Shown: positions 1-5,726, counted from the stretch's first letter. The stretch is DNA of 8,203 nucleotides from Rhodoferax sp. (GCA_029946045.1 JAQSDS010000027.1:1-8203), one strand, 5' to 3'. Numbers and translations: made by a program. The notes: generated by a model from the letters alone, not told the origin.

Positions 1-690
1 GGTGCCGTGTCCGAGGTTGAAATGATGCGGCTAGACCAGCAAATGGCCCGCTTGCGCGGTGACCGCGAGCAAGCCACGGCCCAGATTGCCCGGGTGCAGT
101 CGGCCATTCAGGAAGCCAACAGCAAGATCAACGAGGTTCAGCTCACCAGCCGCAACCAGATGAGCGCTGAGCTGTCTGACACCATGAGCAAGATTGCCAG
201 CCTGTCGCAGGGCGGGGTGGCGCTGCAAGACAAGGTCAAGCAGGCCGACATCAAGTCCCCGGTGCGCGGCACCGTCAAGCGCCTGCTGGTCAACACCATT
301 GGCGCTGTGGTCCAGCCCGGCAAAGAGGTGATCGAGGTCGTGCCCTTAGACGACGCATTGATACTTGAGGTGCAAATCACGCCCAAAGACATCGGCTTTT
401 TGCGCCCTGGCCAGCCGGCCATGGTCAAGTTCAGCGCCTACGACTTCTCTATTTACGGTGGCCTGGAGGCCGAGGTCTTTCTGATTGGCGCCGACTCGGT
501 GCTTGATGAAAAGGGCAACGCGTTCTATCATGTTCGCGTGCGCACGCTTAAATCCAGTTTGGGGCCGAGCCTGCCCATCATTCCTGGCATGGTGGCGCAG
601 GTGGACATCATGACCGGCAAGAAAACCGTGTTGTCCTATCTGCTCAAACCCGTGCTGCGTGCCAAATCCAACGCGATGACTGAACGATGA
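1..690 (+). CDS. HlyD/LapC-type membrane fusion protein of a type I secretion system (5' truncated by window)
   Basis: This is the periplasmic adaptor of a type I secretion system, which joins an inner-membrane ABC exporter to an outer-membrane TolC/LapE-type pore. The frame is open from base 1, so the N-terminus (membrane anchor and first half of the lipoyl domain) lies upstream; 229 residues are visible. Visible residues about 3-80 are rich in Gln, Glu, Ala and Arg in a heptad-like pattern, as in the family's coiled-coil hairpin. The returning lipoyl half follows (KSPVRGTVKRL, then GAVVQPGKEVIEVVPLDD), then a beta-barrel segment with FLRPGQPAMVKFSAYDF. The C-terminus has IIPGMVAQVDIMTGKKTVL followed by SYLLKPVLRA, a hallmark of HlyD/PrtE/LapC proteins. 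The stop overlaps the next gene's start by 4 nt, so the genes are probably translationally coupled. The LapA-like adhesin starting at 6116 is the likely cargo (inference). The family is certain; the LapC assignment rests on context. Confidence 0.93.
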   Translation, partial: GAVSEVEMMRLDQQMARLRGDREQATAQIARVQSAIQEANSKINEVQLTSRNQMSAELSDTMSKIASLSQGGVALQDKVKQADIKSPVRGTVKRLLVNTIGAVVQPGKEVIEVVPLDDALILEVQITPKDIGFLRPGQPAMVKFSAYDFSIYGGLEAEVFLIGADSVLDEKGNAFYHVRVRTLKSSLGPSLPIIPGMVAQVDIMTGKKTVLSYLLKPVLRAKSNAMTER

Positions 691-1388
691 GTACTCAACA
701 CTTCTTTCTTTCCGGTCCAGCCTCACACTTGCCCGAGCGCCTGCAAGAGGCGTTTCCGGGCATAGCACCGCTGCAAGCCGACGCCTTGTTGGCGCGTTTG
801 GCCGCCTTGGCCACGGCCCAAAGCCTGGTCTGGCTGAGCAACACCGACACCGAGTGGCCGCAAGCCTTGCGCCAAATTTTGCAGGCCAAGCCCGATGCCC
901 GCGTGGTGGTGGTGTCGGGTGTGCCCGAGCCCACCGAGGGCCTGCGCGCGCTGAACGACGGCGCACGTGGTTACACCCATGCTTATGGCGTGCCCGCGCT
1001 GCTGCAAGAAGTGGCGCTGGTCATAGAACACGGTGGCTTGTGGGTAGGCCCTGACCTGCTGCAGCGCCTGGTGGGCTCGACCAACGCCGCCCTGGCAGCC
1101 CAGCAAGCCGTCAGCAAAGCGCAGGCGCCGCTAGCCGCCGCACCCGGCACCAGCCCCAATGCCTGGGGCTTGCTGTCTGCGCGCGAGATACAGGTGGCCC
1201 GCGCCGTGTCGGCTGGCCGCTCCAACAAAGAAGTGGCCGGCAAGATGTTTATTTCCGAGCGCACCGTCAAGGCCCATCTGGGTGCCATTTTTGAGAAACT
1301 TGGTGTGCGTGACCGCTTGCAACTGGTGTTGCGCCTGGCCGCCTCGCCCGAGCCCGCTTTAACCCCTGCGGCGGAGCCCAAGCCATGA
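687..1388 (+). CDS. LuxR/NarL-family transcriptional regulator with degenerate receiver domain
   Basis: A 233-residue two-domain regulator. Residues about 1-130 follow a response-regulator receiver fold: beta strands at LVWL (47-50) and ARVVVVSG (71-78), then NDGARGY (90-96) and a helix ending VIEHGGLWVGPDLLQRLV. Residues about 162-218 form a canonical LuxR/GerE helix-turn-helix (LSAREIQVARAVSAGRSNKE, then ISERTVKAHLGAIFEKLGVR), so DNA binding is expected. The phospho-acceptor Asp expected after the third strand is Ser51/Asn52. The conserved Lys of the fifth strand (normally GYLLK) is replaced by Ala99 in GYTHA. Phosphorylation-independent control is therefore likely (inference). An Ala/Pro-rich linker (about 134-158) joins the domains. 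The ATG overlaps the secretion gene's stop (ATGA), with no strong Shine-Dalgarno of its own, which supports coupling. A plausible target is the adhesin promoter near 6034-6063, but nothing in the sequence proves this. Confidence 0.92.
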   Translation: MSTQHFFLSGPASHLPERLQEAFPGIAPLQADALLARLAALATAQSLVWLSNTDTEWPQALRQILQAKPDARVVVVSGVPEPTEGLRALNDGARGYTHAYGVPALLQEVALVIEHGGLWVGPDLLQRLVGSTNAALAAQQAVSKAQAPLAAAPGTSPNAWGLLSAREIQVARAVSAGRSNKEVAGKMFISERTVKAHLGAIFEKLGVRDRLQLVLRLAASPEPALTPAAEPKP

Positions 1389-1606
1389 CCCAGCCCGACA
1401 AAGTTGCCGTCCTGAGCCAGACCGACACCAGCCTGGTGCGGGTGCTCGAAGACCTGATCGACGTGCTGATTACCCGTGGCGTGATCCAGTTCACCGACCT
1501 GCCTGAGGCCGCCCAGGCCAAGCTGCTTGAGCGACGCGAAACCCGGGCCAGCCTGAACAATCGCCTGCAACTGCTGCCCATGGACGGCGACAACGACCTG
1601 GTGTAA
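1385..1606 (+). CDS. Small protein resembling the C-terminal part of the 'tryptophan synthase subunit beta like protein' family
   Basis: A 73-residue protein starting in a 4-nt ATGA overlap with the regulator and preceded by GGAG at 1373-1376, 8 nt from the ATG. The core (about residues 10-55) contains LSQTDTSLVRVLEDLIDVLI followed by TRGVIQFTDLPEAAQAKLLE and an Arg-rich stretch. From memory, this closely resembles the C-terminal half of short proteobacterial proteins annotated 'tryptophan synthase subunit beta like protein' (usually about 100 residues). That name is misleading, because no PLP-enzyme features are present. The N-terminal part of that family is absent here. No signal peptide or membrane segment is visible, so it is probably a cytoplasmic helical protein. 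Its place as the last gene of the secretion operon suggests a role in adhesin biogenesis or regulation, but the function is unknown. Coding status is well supported by the overlap, Shine-Dalgarno and protein-like composition. Confidence 0.8.
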   Translation: MTQPDKVAVLSQTDTSLVRVLEDLIDVLITRGVIQFTDLPEAAQAKLLERRETRASLNNRLQLLPMDGDNDLV

Positions 1607-1622
1607 GTCGCTGCCAAAACAG

Positions 1623-1650
1623 CCATCGGCCCGAGGGCGAGCCTCCTACA
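1623..1650 (-). repeat. REP-like palindromic element, reverse orientation
   Basis: Read on the reverse strand this begins TGTAGGAG and then has a stem GGCTCG, loop CCCT, stem CGGGCC (six pairs including one T-G wobble). Head, loop and tail match the forward element at 1834-1861, but both stem arms differ in a pairing-preserving way. That points to a conserved hairpin rather than chance similarity. The layout (TGTGGGAG head plus hairpin plus CGA tail) resembles the REP sequences known from Pseudomonas. It starts 16 nt after the stop of the 73-residue gene and could act as a transcript 3'-end hairpin, although it has no T tract. Confidence 0.6.
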
Positions 1651-1663
1651 AGGTACCCGCCCC

Positions 1664-1833
1664 CTGTGGGAGCAATCTCCCTGTGGAAGCTGTATCCCTG
1701 TGGAAGCTGCATCCCTGTGGGAGCTGTATCTCTGTGGGAGCTGTATCTCTGTGGAAGCTGTATCTCTGTGGAAGCTGTATCTCTGTGGGAGCTGTATCTC
1801 TGTGGGAGCTGTATCTCTGTGGGAGCTGTATCT
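1664..1833 (+). repeat. Tandem array of ten 17-bp units
   Basis: Ten consecutive 17-bp units with consensus CTGTGGGAGCTGTATCT, with no indels. Unit starts are 1664, 1681, 1698, 1715, 1732, 1749, 1766, 1783, 1800 and 1817. Position 7 is G or A, in the order G A A G G A A G G G along the array. Units 1-3 end in CC and units 4-10 end in CT; unit 1 also differs internally (AATCT), and unit 3 has a TGC variant. The first ten bases (CTGTGGGAGC) are exactly those that open the REP-like element directly following at 1834, so the array looks like an expansion of that element's head. The period is not a multiple of three, and the apparent ORFs across it, rich in Cys, Leu and Trp, are artefacts. Confidence 0.97.
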
Positions 1834-1861
1834 CTGTGGGAGCGGCGCCCTCGCCGCGAAT
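1834..1861 (+). repeat. REP-like palindromic element, forward orientation
   Basis: This begins CTGTGGGAGC in perfect register with the 17-bp array (it is effectively the eleventh unit), then departs into a hairpin: GCGGCG, loop CCCT, CGCCGC, followed by GAATG. The six-pair stem is perfect. A near-identical copy is at 5920-5947 and a reversed, stem-substituted copy at 1623-1650. The head faces the reversed copy, so the array lies between two inward-facing heads, similar to the paired REPs of BIMEs. No REP-associated tyrosine transposase is encoded in the window. Confidence 0.7.
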
Positions 1862-1935
1862 GTCCCCTGGCAGAAAGATGGGGAGCATAGGCAATACCAC
1901 CACGGCGGTGGATGACTCCCACCCGCACTTGCGCA

Positions 1936-3282
1936 TTAGCTTTGCGTGCCCCTCAAACGCGGCAACATGTCCTTGAGTGTGATGTGCTGAACCACTCGCA
2001 GAAGGCGAGCTTCAACAGCCGAGTAAACGGCTCGTTCTGGTGGTGTTTTTTTTGAATCTGCTTCGTGTTCCGCAACGATGATTGCAAAAGCCTTTTCCAC
2101 GCGGGAAGTCACTTCTTGCACGATACGTCTTGCGGTAGGTTCTGGCATTCCGAGCTGCCGCGCCGCGGCCAATACAGCACCCAAGGTCACGTCGCCAAAG
2201 GTCTTTGCGCCGGGTAGTGGGAAGGTCATCTGCACTTGGTCCCAGGTGGCGCGCTCGTCTGCGAATGTTTTGGTGTGGTAGCTTCCCGTGCACAGCAGGT
2301 CGTAGTGCGGTGCCAACCAAATGCCGTCAGGGCGAACATGGAAGGAGAGGTTTTTTAGGTGGCAGTCGTCGTTCCCAACCAGGATGTTGAAAACCAGCCA
2401 CCGGAACAGCCCATTGCGTGTTGCCAGCTTGTTGGTTGTCCGGTCAATGACTTGCGAGAGGGCCTCCAGTGTTGCGCCTGAGTGTTTGAACGTGCGGTCT
2501 TTATTCAGCAGTTGGCAGGCGTCAATGATGTGCAGCCGACTGACCTTTGGGGCCGTCAAGCGGTCAGTCGTGCGTAGCGATTTTTTATCGACAAGCCTGT
2601 CAAACCGTTCGATGAGGTACACCGGCTCAGGCACATACCGCATATCGACAAACGGGACGTTCAAGCGAGCCGCTTTGGCGAGTCGCATGGTGAAAAACTC
2701 GTTGAACACCGAGGCTGGATAGGTCGGGGTGTCTGGATGGTCGGGTTTGAGAACGTACGTCGAGGGCGTGGCGCCTACAGGCTCGTAGAGCGCAGCCCCT
2801 TTGACGACCACCAGCATCTTGTGCTGTGCGCCCGCCATTGACATTTGCTTGGGTGCTCCCTTTGAAAGCGTTTGCCTGGGAAGGTCCCGAATGCGCTGAC
2901 TCAAAGATTCGTTTGTCAGCTCGCTCAGGGTGAACTCGTCGGGCAGCGGAACGCCCGGTGCAAGCAGTGTCAGCGACCCCGCGGACTCTGCTCCCAAGTA
3001 CGTCAGCAAAGCGAACGCGTCGTCATGGTCTTTGATGCCAGCTTCATTGGCGACGGCTTTTCTAAGCAACTCTTCGGGCAGCAGGTTGTCAAAATACCAC
3101 TGCACCGGCCGCATCGTGCCACCGTCTTCGTGACGCAGTGTGCCGCGCGCAAGCGCTGGGGACAAATCAAAGCTGCGGTCCCATGCGACCCACGCCAGGT
3201 CGTAATCAAAGACCCAGAGGTTGTTGCCCTCGCTAAGGGTGCCAACAAGCCTGTCGTCAACGAAAACGTTCAGGCTACGCAT
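1936..3282 (-). CDS. hipA: HipA-family serine/threonine kinase toxin (module 1)
   Basis: A full-length 448-residue HipA (E. coli HipA is 440). HipA kinases phosphorylate translation factors, GltX in E. coli, and are neutralised by a HipB partner. The N-terminal subdomain has NLLPEELLR and LGAESAGSLTLL. The glycine-rich loop is QMSMAGAQHKM, with Ser148 at the position of E. coli autophosphorylated Ser150. The ATP-binding lysine is Lys179 (YVLKPDH), and VYLIERFDR follows at about 221-229. The catalytic loop is GNDDCHLKN, with Asp306 and Asn311, and the metal-binding Asp328 is in HYDLL. All key residues are present, so an active kinase is expected. The ATG (3282) lies inside the last codons of the upstream antitoxin gene (8-nt overlap), so expression is coupled. 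It runs toward the + strand secretion operon and ends about 75 bp from the forward REP-like element. No strong terminator is seen; there is only a weak 5-bp hairpin at 1897-1911. Confidence 0.95.
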   Translation of the reverse strand: MRSLNVFVDDRLVGTLSEGNNLWVFDYDLAWVAWDRSFDLSPALARGTLRHEDGGTMRPVQWYFDNLLPEELLRKAVANEAGIKDHDDAFALLTYLGAESAGSLTLLAPGVPLPDEFTLSELTNESLSQRIRDLPRQTLSKGAPKQMSMAGAQHKMLVVVKGAALYEPVGATPSTYVLKPDHPDTPTYPASVFNEFFTMRLAKAARLNVPFVDMRYVPEPVYLIERFDRLVDKKSLRTTDRLTAPKVSRLHIIDACQLLNKDRTFKHSGATLEALSQVIDRTTNKLATRNGLFRWLVFNILVGNDDCHLKNLSFHVRPDGIWLAPHYDLLCTGSYHTKTFADERATWDQVQMTFPLPGAKTFGDVTLGAVLAAARQLGMPEPTARRIVQEVTSRVEKAFAIIVAEHEADSKKTPPERAVYSAVEARLLRVVQHITLKDMLPRLRGTQS

Positions 3283-3589
3283 GGTCCGTCTTGGTGTTCA
3301 CACTGTTCGCCAAGTTCACCGAGCTTCGCTCAAGCGCTTCCCTTTGAACGCGACGCAAGGCTGGCAATGCCGATTCTGGCAAGTCAACGCTAAGAGTGAG
3401 CCCCACCTCCTTCAGAAGCTGAAGAACCTTGCCAAATTGGACGGTGGGCTTTCCTTTTTCTAGATTTGCTGTGGTCTGCTTGCTCACACAAGCAGTCTGA
3501 GACAGGTCGTCAAGGCGCAGCTTGGCGCTCTTGCGCACGGCCCGTAGTGCGAGCCCGAGGTCTTCCGAAGAATGAATGATGTGTTTCAT
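3275..3589 (-). CDS. hipB: HipB-type XRE antitoxin/repressor (module 1)
   Basis: A 104-residue protein with a Cro/C1-type helix-turn-helix across about residues 11-68: LGLALRAVRKSAKLRLDDLS, then VSKQTTANLEKGKPTVQFGK and a final strand LTLSVDL, the usual HipB fold. A tail of about 35 residues (from PESALPALRR) follows; its end overlaps the hipA start by 8 nt. HipB proteins dimerise, bind HipA and repress their own operon. The ATG at 3589 is preceded by AAGGTAGG (3597-3604 on the reverse strand) with 7-nt spacing, which supports this start. A 24-nt perfect palindrome 54-77 nt upstream is the probable autorepression operator. The family and pairing are clear; binding to that palindrome is inference. 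Confidence 0.92.
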   Translation of the reverse strand: MKHIIHSSEDLGLALRAVRKSAKLRLDDLSQTACVSKQTTANLEKGKPTVQFGKVLQLLKEVGLTLSVDLPESALPALRRVQREALERSSVNLANSVNTKTDHA

Positions 3590-3642
3590 AAAATGCCTAC
3601 CTTAGCAGTCACTATAGCCTATGGGTAAACTTTTTTCAGTGG

Positions 3643-3666
3643 AAGTGACTATTTTAATAGTCACTT
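3643..3666. promoter_or_regulatory. Perfect 24-nt palindrome, probable operator of hipB1-hipA1
   Basis: Two perfect 11-bp arms (left arm AAGTGACTATT at 3643-3653, right arm AATAGTCACTT at 3656-3666) flank a central TT. Matching half-sites lie outside on each side: AGTCAC at 3607-3612 and AAGTGAC at 3694-3700. They are offset 52 and 51 bp from the equivalent arms and point symmetrically about the same dyad. Multiple operators upstream of hipB are known in E. coli, although its consensus (TATCC-N8-GGATA) differs from this one. The palindrome overlaps a candidate -10 and spacer reading toward hipB1. Confidence 0.75.
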
Positions 3667-3679
3667 AACTTAAATGCAA
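3651..3679 (-). promoter_or_regulatory. Candidate promoter of hipB1-hipA1
   Basis: On the reverse strand, TTGCAT (3674-3679) and TAAAAT (3651-3656, 5 of 6 consensus) are separated by 17 bp. The 24-nt palindrome covers the -10 and much of the spacer, as expected for a repressor site. The implied leader is about 55 nt. An alternative is CTGAAA (3634-3639) with TATAGT (3611-3616), also 17 bp apart, but it would leave a leader of only about 15 nt. The choice between them is uncertain. Confidence 0.4.
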
Positions 3680-3699
3680 TCTCAGTAAACCGAAAGTGA

Positions 3700-3951
3700 C
3701 CAGTCCACAAGACACAACGGCTATGGGCCGCAAGCGTAGAAGCAGGGCTGTTTGAATGCTTTGTGCTCAGCGAAAAAACCAGCCTGGACGAAGCCAGAGC
3801 TCCGCTGCTGCGCGATATTGCGGCCACCGGGAAAATCCATGGTCGATGACTACCAGACCCTGCTGCTTCCGATTTTGGTGGATGTCATCACCCTGCATCT
3901 GGGTGAGTTTCTGGAATTCACCCGGAATGTGGAAGGGCACAGCTTGCTAGG
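3700..3951 (+). pseudogene. Probable remnant of an unrecognised gene with a frameshift near 3830-3840
   Basis: Two adjacent frames read like protein but are out of register. The first (3700-3849) has no start codon and encodes LFECFVLSEKTSLDEA followed by RAPLLRDIAATGKIHGR and a stop. The second, from about 3839, encodes MVDDYQTLLLPILVDV followed by ITLHLGEFLEFTRNVEGHS and runs into the hipB2 promoter. A single-base insertion in the GGGAAAA tract near 3829-3835 would join them as ATGK-S-MVDDYQ. Codons in both stretches favour G/C at third positions, and the second shows an amphipathic Leu/Ile/Val pattern. I do not recognise the family. It may be debris left when one HipBA module inserted; it could also be non-coding sequence that only looks coding. 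Confidence 0.4.
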
Positions 3952-3973
3952 ATACTCGGTATGTACCGATAAG
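3944..3973 (+). promoter_or_regulatory. Candidate promoter of hipB2-hipA2
   Basis: TTGCTA (3944-3949) and GATAAG (3968-3973), each 4 of 6 consensus, are separated by 18 bp and would give a leader of about 30 nt before the ATG at 4012. The spacer contains the palindrome at 3956-3969. A perfect -35 hexamer TTGACA also sits at 3984-3989. Its best -10 (TATCGG at 4005-4010, 15-bp spacer) is poor and would start transcription beyond the ATG, so the upstream pair is preferred. Confidence 0.35.
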
Positions 3974-4015
3974 AAGTTGCAAATTGACACTTTTTGTACC
4001 AAAATATCGGTATGT
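3956..4015. promoter_or_regulatory. Operator-like repeats upstream of and over the hipB2 start codon
   Basis: TCGGTA-TG-TACCGA at 3956-3969 is a perfect 6-bp-arm palindrome. The 9-mer TCGGTATGT recurs at 4007-4015, across the ATG at 4012. TACC (3997-4000) and GGTA (4009-4012) form an inverted pair spaced by 8 nt, the same geometry as the known E. coli HipB operator TATCC-N8-GGATA. This suggests autorepression by the second antitoxin, but no binding is shown. Confidence 0.5.
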
Positions 4016-4389
4016 CAAAAACAACCAAAGCCATCCGACAACTGCCTCCGGCCACTTTGGGCGCACTCCAGAAACTGGGTGCCGACCTGGCGGTGGCCCG
4101 CTTACGCCGCAAGGAATCGCTGCGCACCTGGGCAAAGCGCTTGGGGGTCACGCTTTCCACGCTCCAGCGTCTCGAAGCCGGCGACCCCACGGTGAGCCTC
4201 GGCATCGTCGCAAGTGCTCTGTGGCTCATCAACCGAGATGGCGAACTGGGAAACTTGGCGGCACCGGAGCATGATCAGGGCGCGCTCGAGCTGAATGTTC
4301 GGGAAGCGGTGGCGCTAGGCCTTGCCCGTGCGCAGGCCTCCGCAGATGCCCATATGCGAGCAGCAACCCCACACAACAGCAAGGACTGA
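4012..4389 (+). CDS. HipB-like XRE antitoxin/repressor (module 2)
   Basis: A 125-residue DNA-binding protein. The XRE-type helix-turn-helix spans about residues 22-75: LGADLAVARLRRKESLRTWA, then KRLGVTLSTLQRLEAGDPTV and SLGIVASALWLI, a typical HipA-associated antitoxin pattern. A charged Ala-rich tail of about 45 residues follows. I chose the ATG at 4012 over an in-frame TTG at 3994 because the extra residues are unlike the family and would lie in the operator region. No clear Shine-Dalgarno precedes it, so translation may be weak or start without one. It stops one base before the hipA2 ATG and is transcribed away from module 1. Its helix-turn-helix and tail differ clearly from those of the first antitoxin, so cross-neutralisation is not expected (inference). 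Confidence 0.9.
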   Translation: MSKTTKAIRQLPPATLGALQKLGADLAVARLRRKESLRTWAKRLGVTLSTLQRLEAGDPTVSLGIVASALWLINRDGELGNLAAPEHDQGALELNVREAVALGLARAQASADAHMRAATPHNSKD

Positions 4390-4390
4390 A

Positions 4391-5704
4391 ATGCGCCTGG
4401 ATGACTTGTACCTTTGGTACCTGGGAGACCCGACGCCTCGCTACGTGGGTGCGTTGAAGCTGGTGGCCTCCGGCAAGGGCGTCTCGCTCCACTACGCCGG
4501 GGACTGGTTGGCCAACGGGTTTGCGCTCAGCGAGGACCTGCCCCTTGTGGACAACGAGTTCTCCCCGCCCGGGCGATTGAGCGCCAACGCGCCCCGCGCA
4601 GTCGGAGCCGTGGATGACGCGCGCCCGGACCGCTGGGGCGAGAAGGTCATTCGCTTCGTCGACAAGCCCAAGCGACTCTCCCTCATGGAGTATTTGTACT
4701 ACGCTGGTGACGACCGCTTCGGTGCATTAGGCGTTTCAACTTCGCCCACCACCTACCTCCCCCGAAAAGGCGGCCCCTTGCCCCGGTTTTCGCAAGCCCA
4801 AAAACTTAGCGAGGTGGTGGCCAAGATTGAAGCTGGCGATGCCCTGACTACGCTCGAAGCCCAAATCATTGAAGGCGGTGGCAGCCCTTTAGGCGGCGCG
4901 AAGCCCAAGGCGCTTATCGACATCGAGGGCGAGCAATGGGTCATCAAGTTCTTCAACAACGAGTACGTTGACGCTCCGCTCATCGAACACGCAACCATGA
5001 CGTTGGCAGCCCAGGCCGGTATCAACGTCGCCCAGACCCAGGTTATTCACCTGGCGGCGGCCAATGCCGTGGCCATTCGGCGATTCGACCGTGTGGACGG
5101 CCGACGGATTCACAGCATTTCGGCGGGCACCGCCATCAGGGCGGCCACTGCAGCCGGTACCGAGCCAGAAATGGGTTACCCGCAGCTCGCCCGAGTCCTG
5201 CGCAGAATCGGCGTCACCCAGGGCGACGCACATCTGGCCGATGCCCAAGAGCTGTTCCGCCGAATGGTGTTCAACATCCTGGTTGACAACACCGACGACC
5301 ATGAGAAGAACCACGCGCTCTTGGTCGTGAACCCCGCCGCCAATGGACGGCTGAGGCTGGCGCCGGCGTATGACGTACTGCCCACCAACTCCGGCCAGGG
5401 CTATCAAGAGTTCATCTGCGGGGTGCACGGGCAAGAGTCCACTCTGACCAACGCGATGTCACAGTGCGATGCTTTTGGGCTTGCGCCGGCCCAGGCCGCG
5501 GCACAAGTCGCTCAGGTCATCGGGGTTGTCAACACCTGGCGCGCGCATTTTGAAGCCATCGGGGTATCGAAAAGCGACCTGGAGAACCTGGCAGAGCGCC
5601 TTGACGGCGACGAATTGCTGAGCCAGAGACAGTCGTTTGACGCCGGCCAGTACCAGGGCGCACCTCCCAAACGAAGGCCTACAAGTCCGTTTCGCAGGAC
5701 TTGA
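4391..5704 (+). CDS. HipA-family serine/threonine kinase toxin (module 2, distinct subfamily)
   Basis: A 437-residue HipA-like kinase. I chose the ATG at 4391 because AAGGA at 4381-4385 lies 5 nt upstream and it follows the antitoxin stop directly; an upstream in-frame TTG at 4322 adds only residues overlapping the antitoxin. The N-terminal HipA subdomain includes VSLHYAGDWLANGFALSEDL and DARPDRWGEKVI. The Ser-containing loop is GGGSPLGGAKPKA, with Ser165 matching the autophosphorylated serine of HipA. It is one residue longer than the SxxGAQxK form in module 1, indicating a different HipA clade. Lys186 (WVIKFF) is the ATP-binding lysine, and AIRRFDR follows. The catalytic loop is NTDDHEKNH (Asp302, Asn307), and Asp328 is in PAYDVLP. 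All catalytic residues are present, so it appears intact. The C-terminus is basic (PPKRRP). The substrate is unknown. Confidence 0.95.
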   Translation: MRLDDLYLWYLGDPTPRYVGALKLVASGKGVSLHYAGDWLANGFALSEDLPLVDNEFSPPGRLSANAPRAVGAVDDARPDRWGEKVIRFVDKPKRLSLMEYLYYAGDDRFGALGVSTSPTTYLPRKGGPLPRFSQAQKLSEVVAKIEAGDALTTLEAQIIEGGGSPLGGAKPKALIDIEGEQWVIKFFNNEYVDAPLIEHATMTLAAQAGINVAQTQVIHLAAANAVAIRRFDRVDGRRIHSISAGTAIRAATAAGTEPEMGYPQLARVLRRIGVTQGDAHLADAQELFRRMVFNILVDNTDDHEKNHALLVVNPAANGRLRLAPAYDVLPTNSGQGYQEFICGVHGQESTLTNAMSQCDAFGLAPAQAAAQVAQVIGVVNTWRAHFEAIGVSKSDLENLAERLDGDELLSQRQSFDAGQYQGAPPKRRPTSPFRRT

Positions 5705-5726
5705 CCCCACAACATGCCCAAACACC

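Noticed and set aside
346..1570. Long reverse-strand frames opposite the membrane fusion protein and regulator genes
   Set aside because: Shadows of well-supported forward genes; Arg/Ala/His-rich, with no family resemblance.
1664..1833. CRISPR array
   Set aside because: The units are contiguous 17-bp repeats without unique spacers, and no cas genes are present.
1897..1911. Terminator for hipA1
   Set aside because: Only a 5-bp stem (CCACC/GGTGG) with no T tract on either strand; too weak to call.
1491..1976. Several overlapping frames rich in Trp/Leu/Cys (+) or Gln/Arg/His (-) across the 17-bp array
   Set aside because: The 17-bp period makes every frame periodic and stop-free; the peptides are a by-product of the repeat.
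2872..3463. Forward frames opposite hipA1/hipB1
   Set aside because: Antisense shadows of clear HipA/HipB genes with no domain resemblance.
4322..4390. TTG-initiated N-terminal extension of hipA2
   Set aside because: It overlaps the antitoxin gene in another frame, has no family similarity, and a good Shine-Dalgarno precedes the ATG at 4391.
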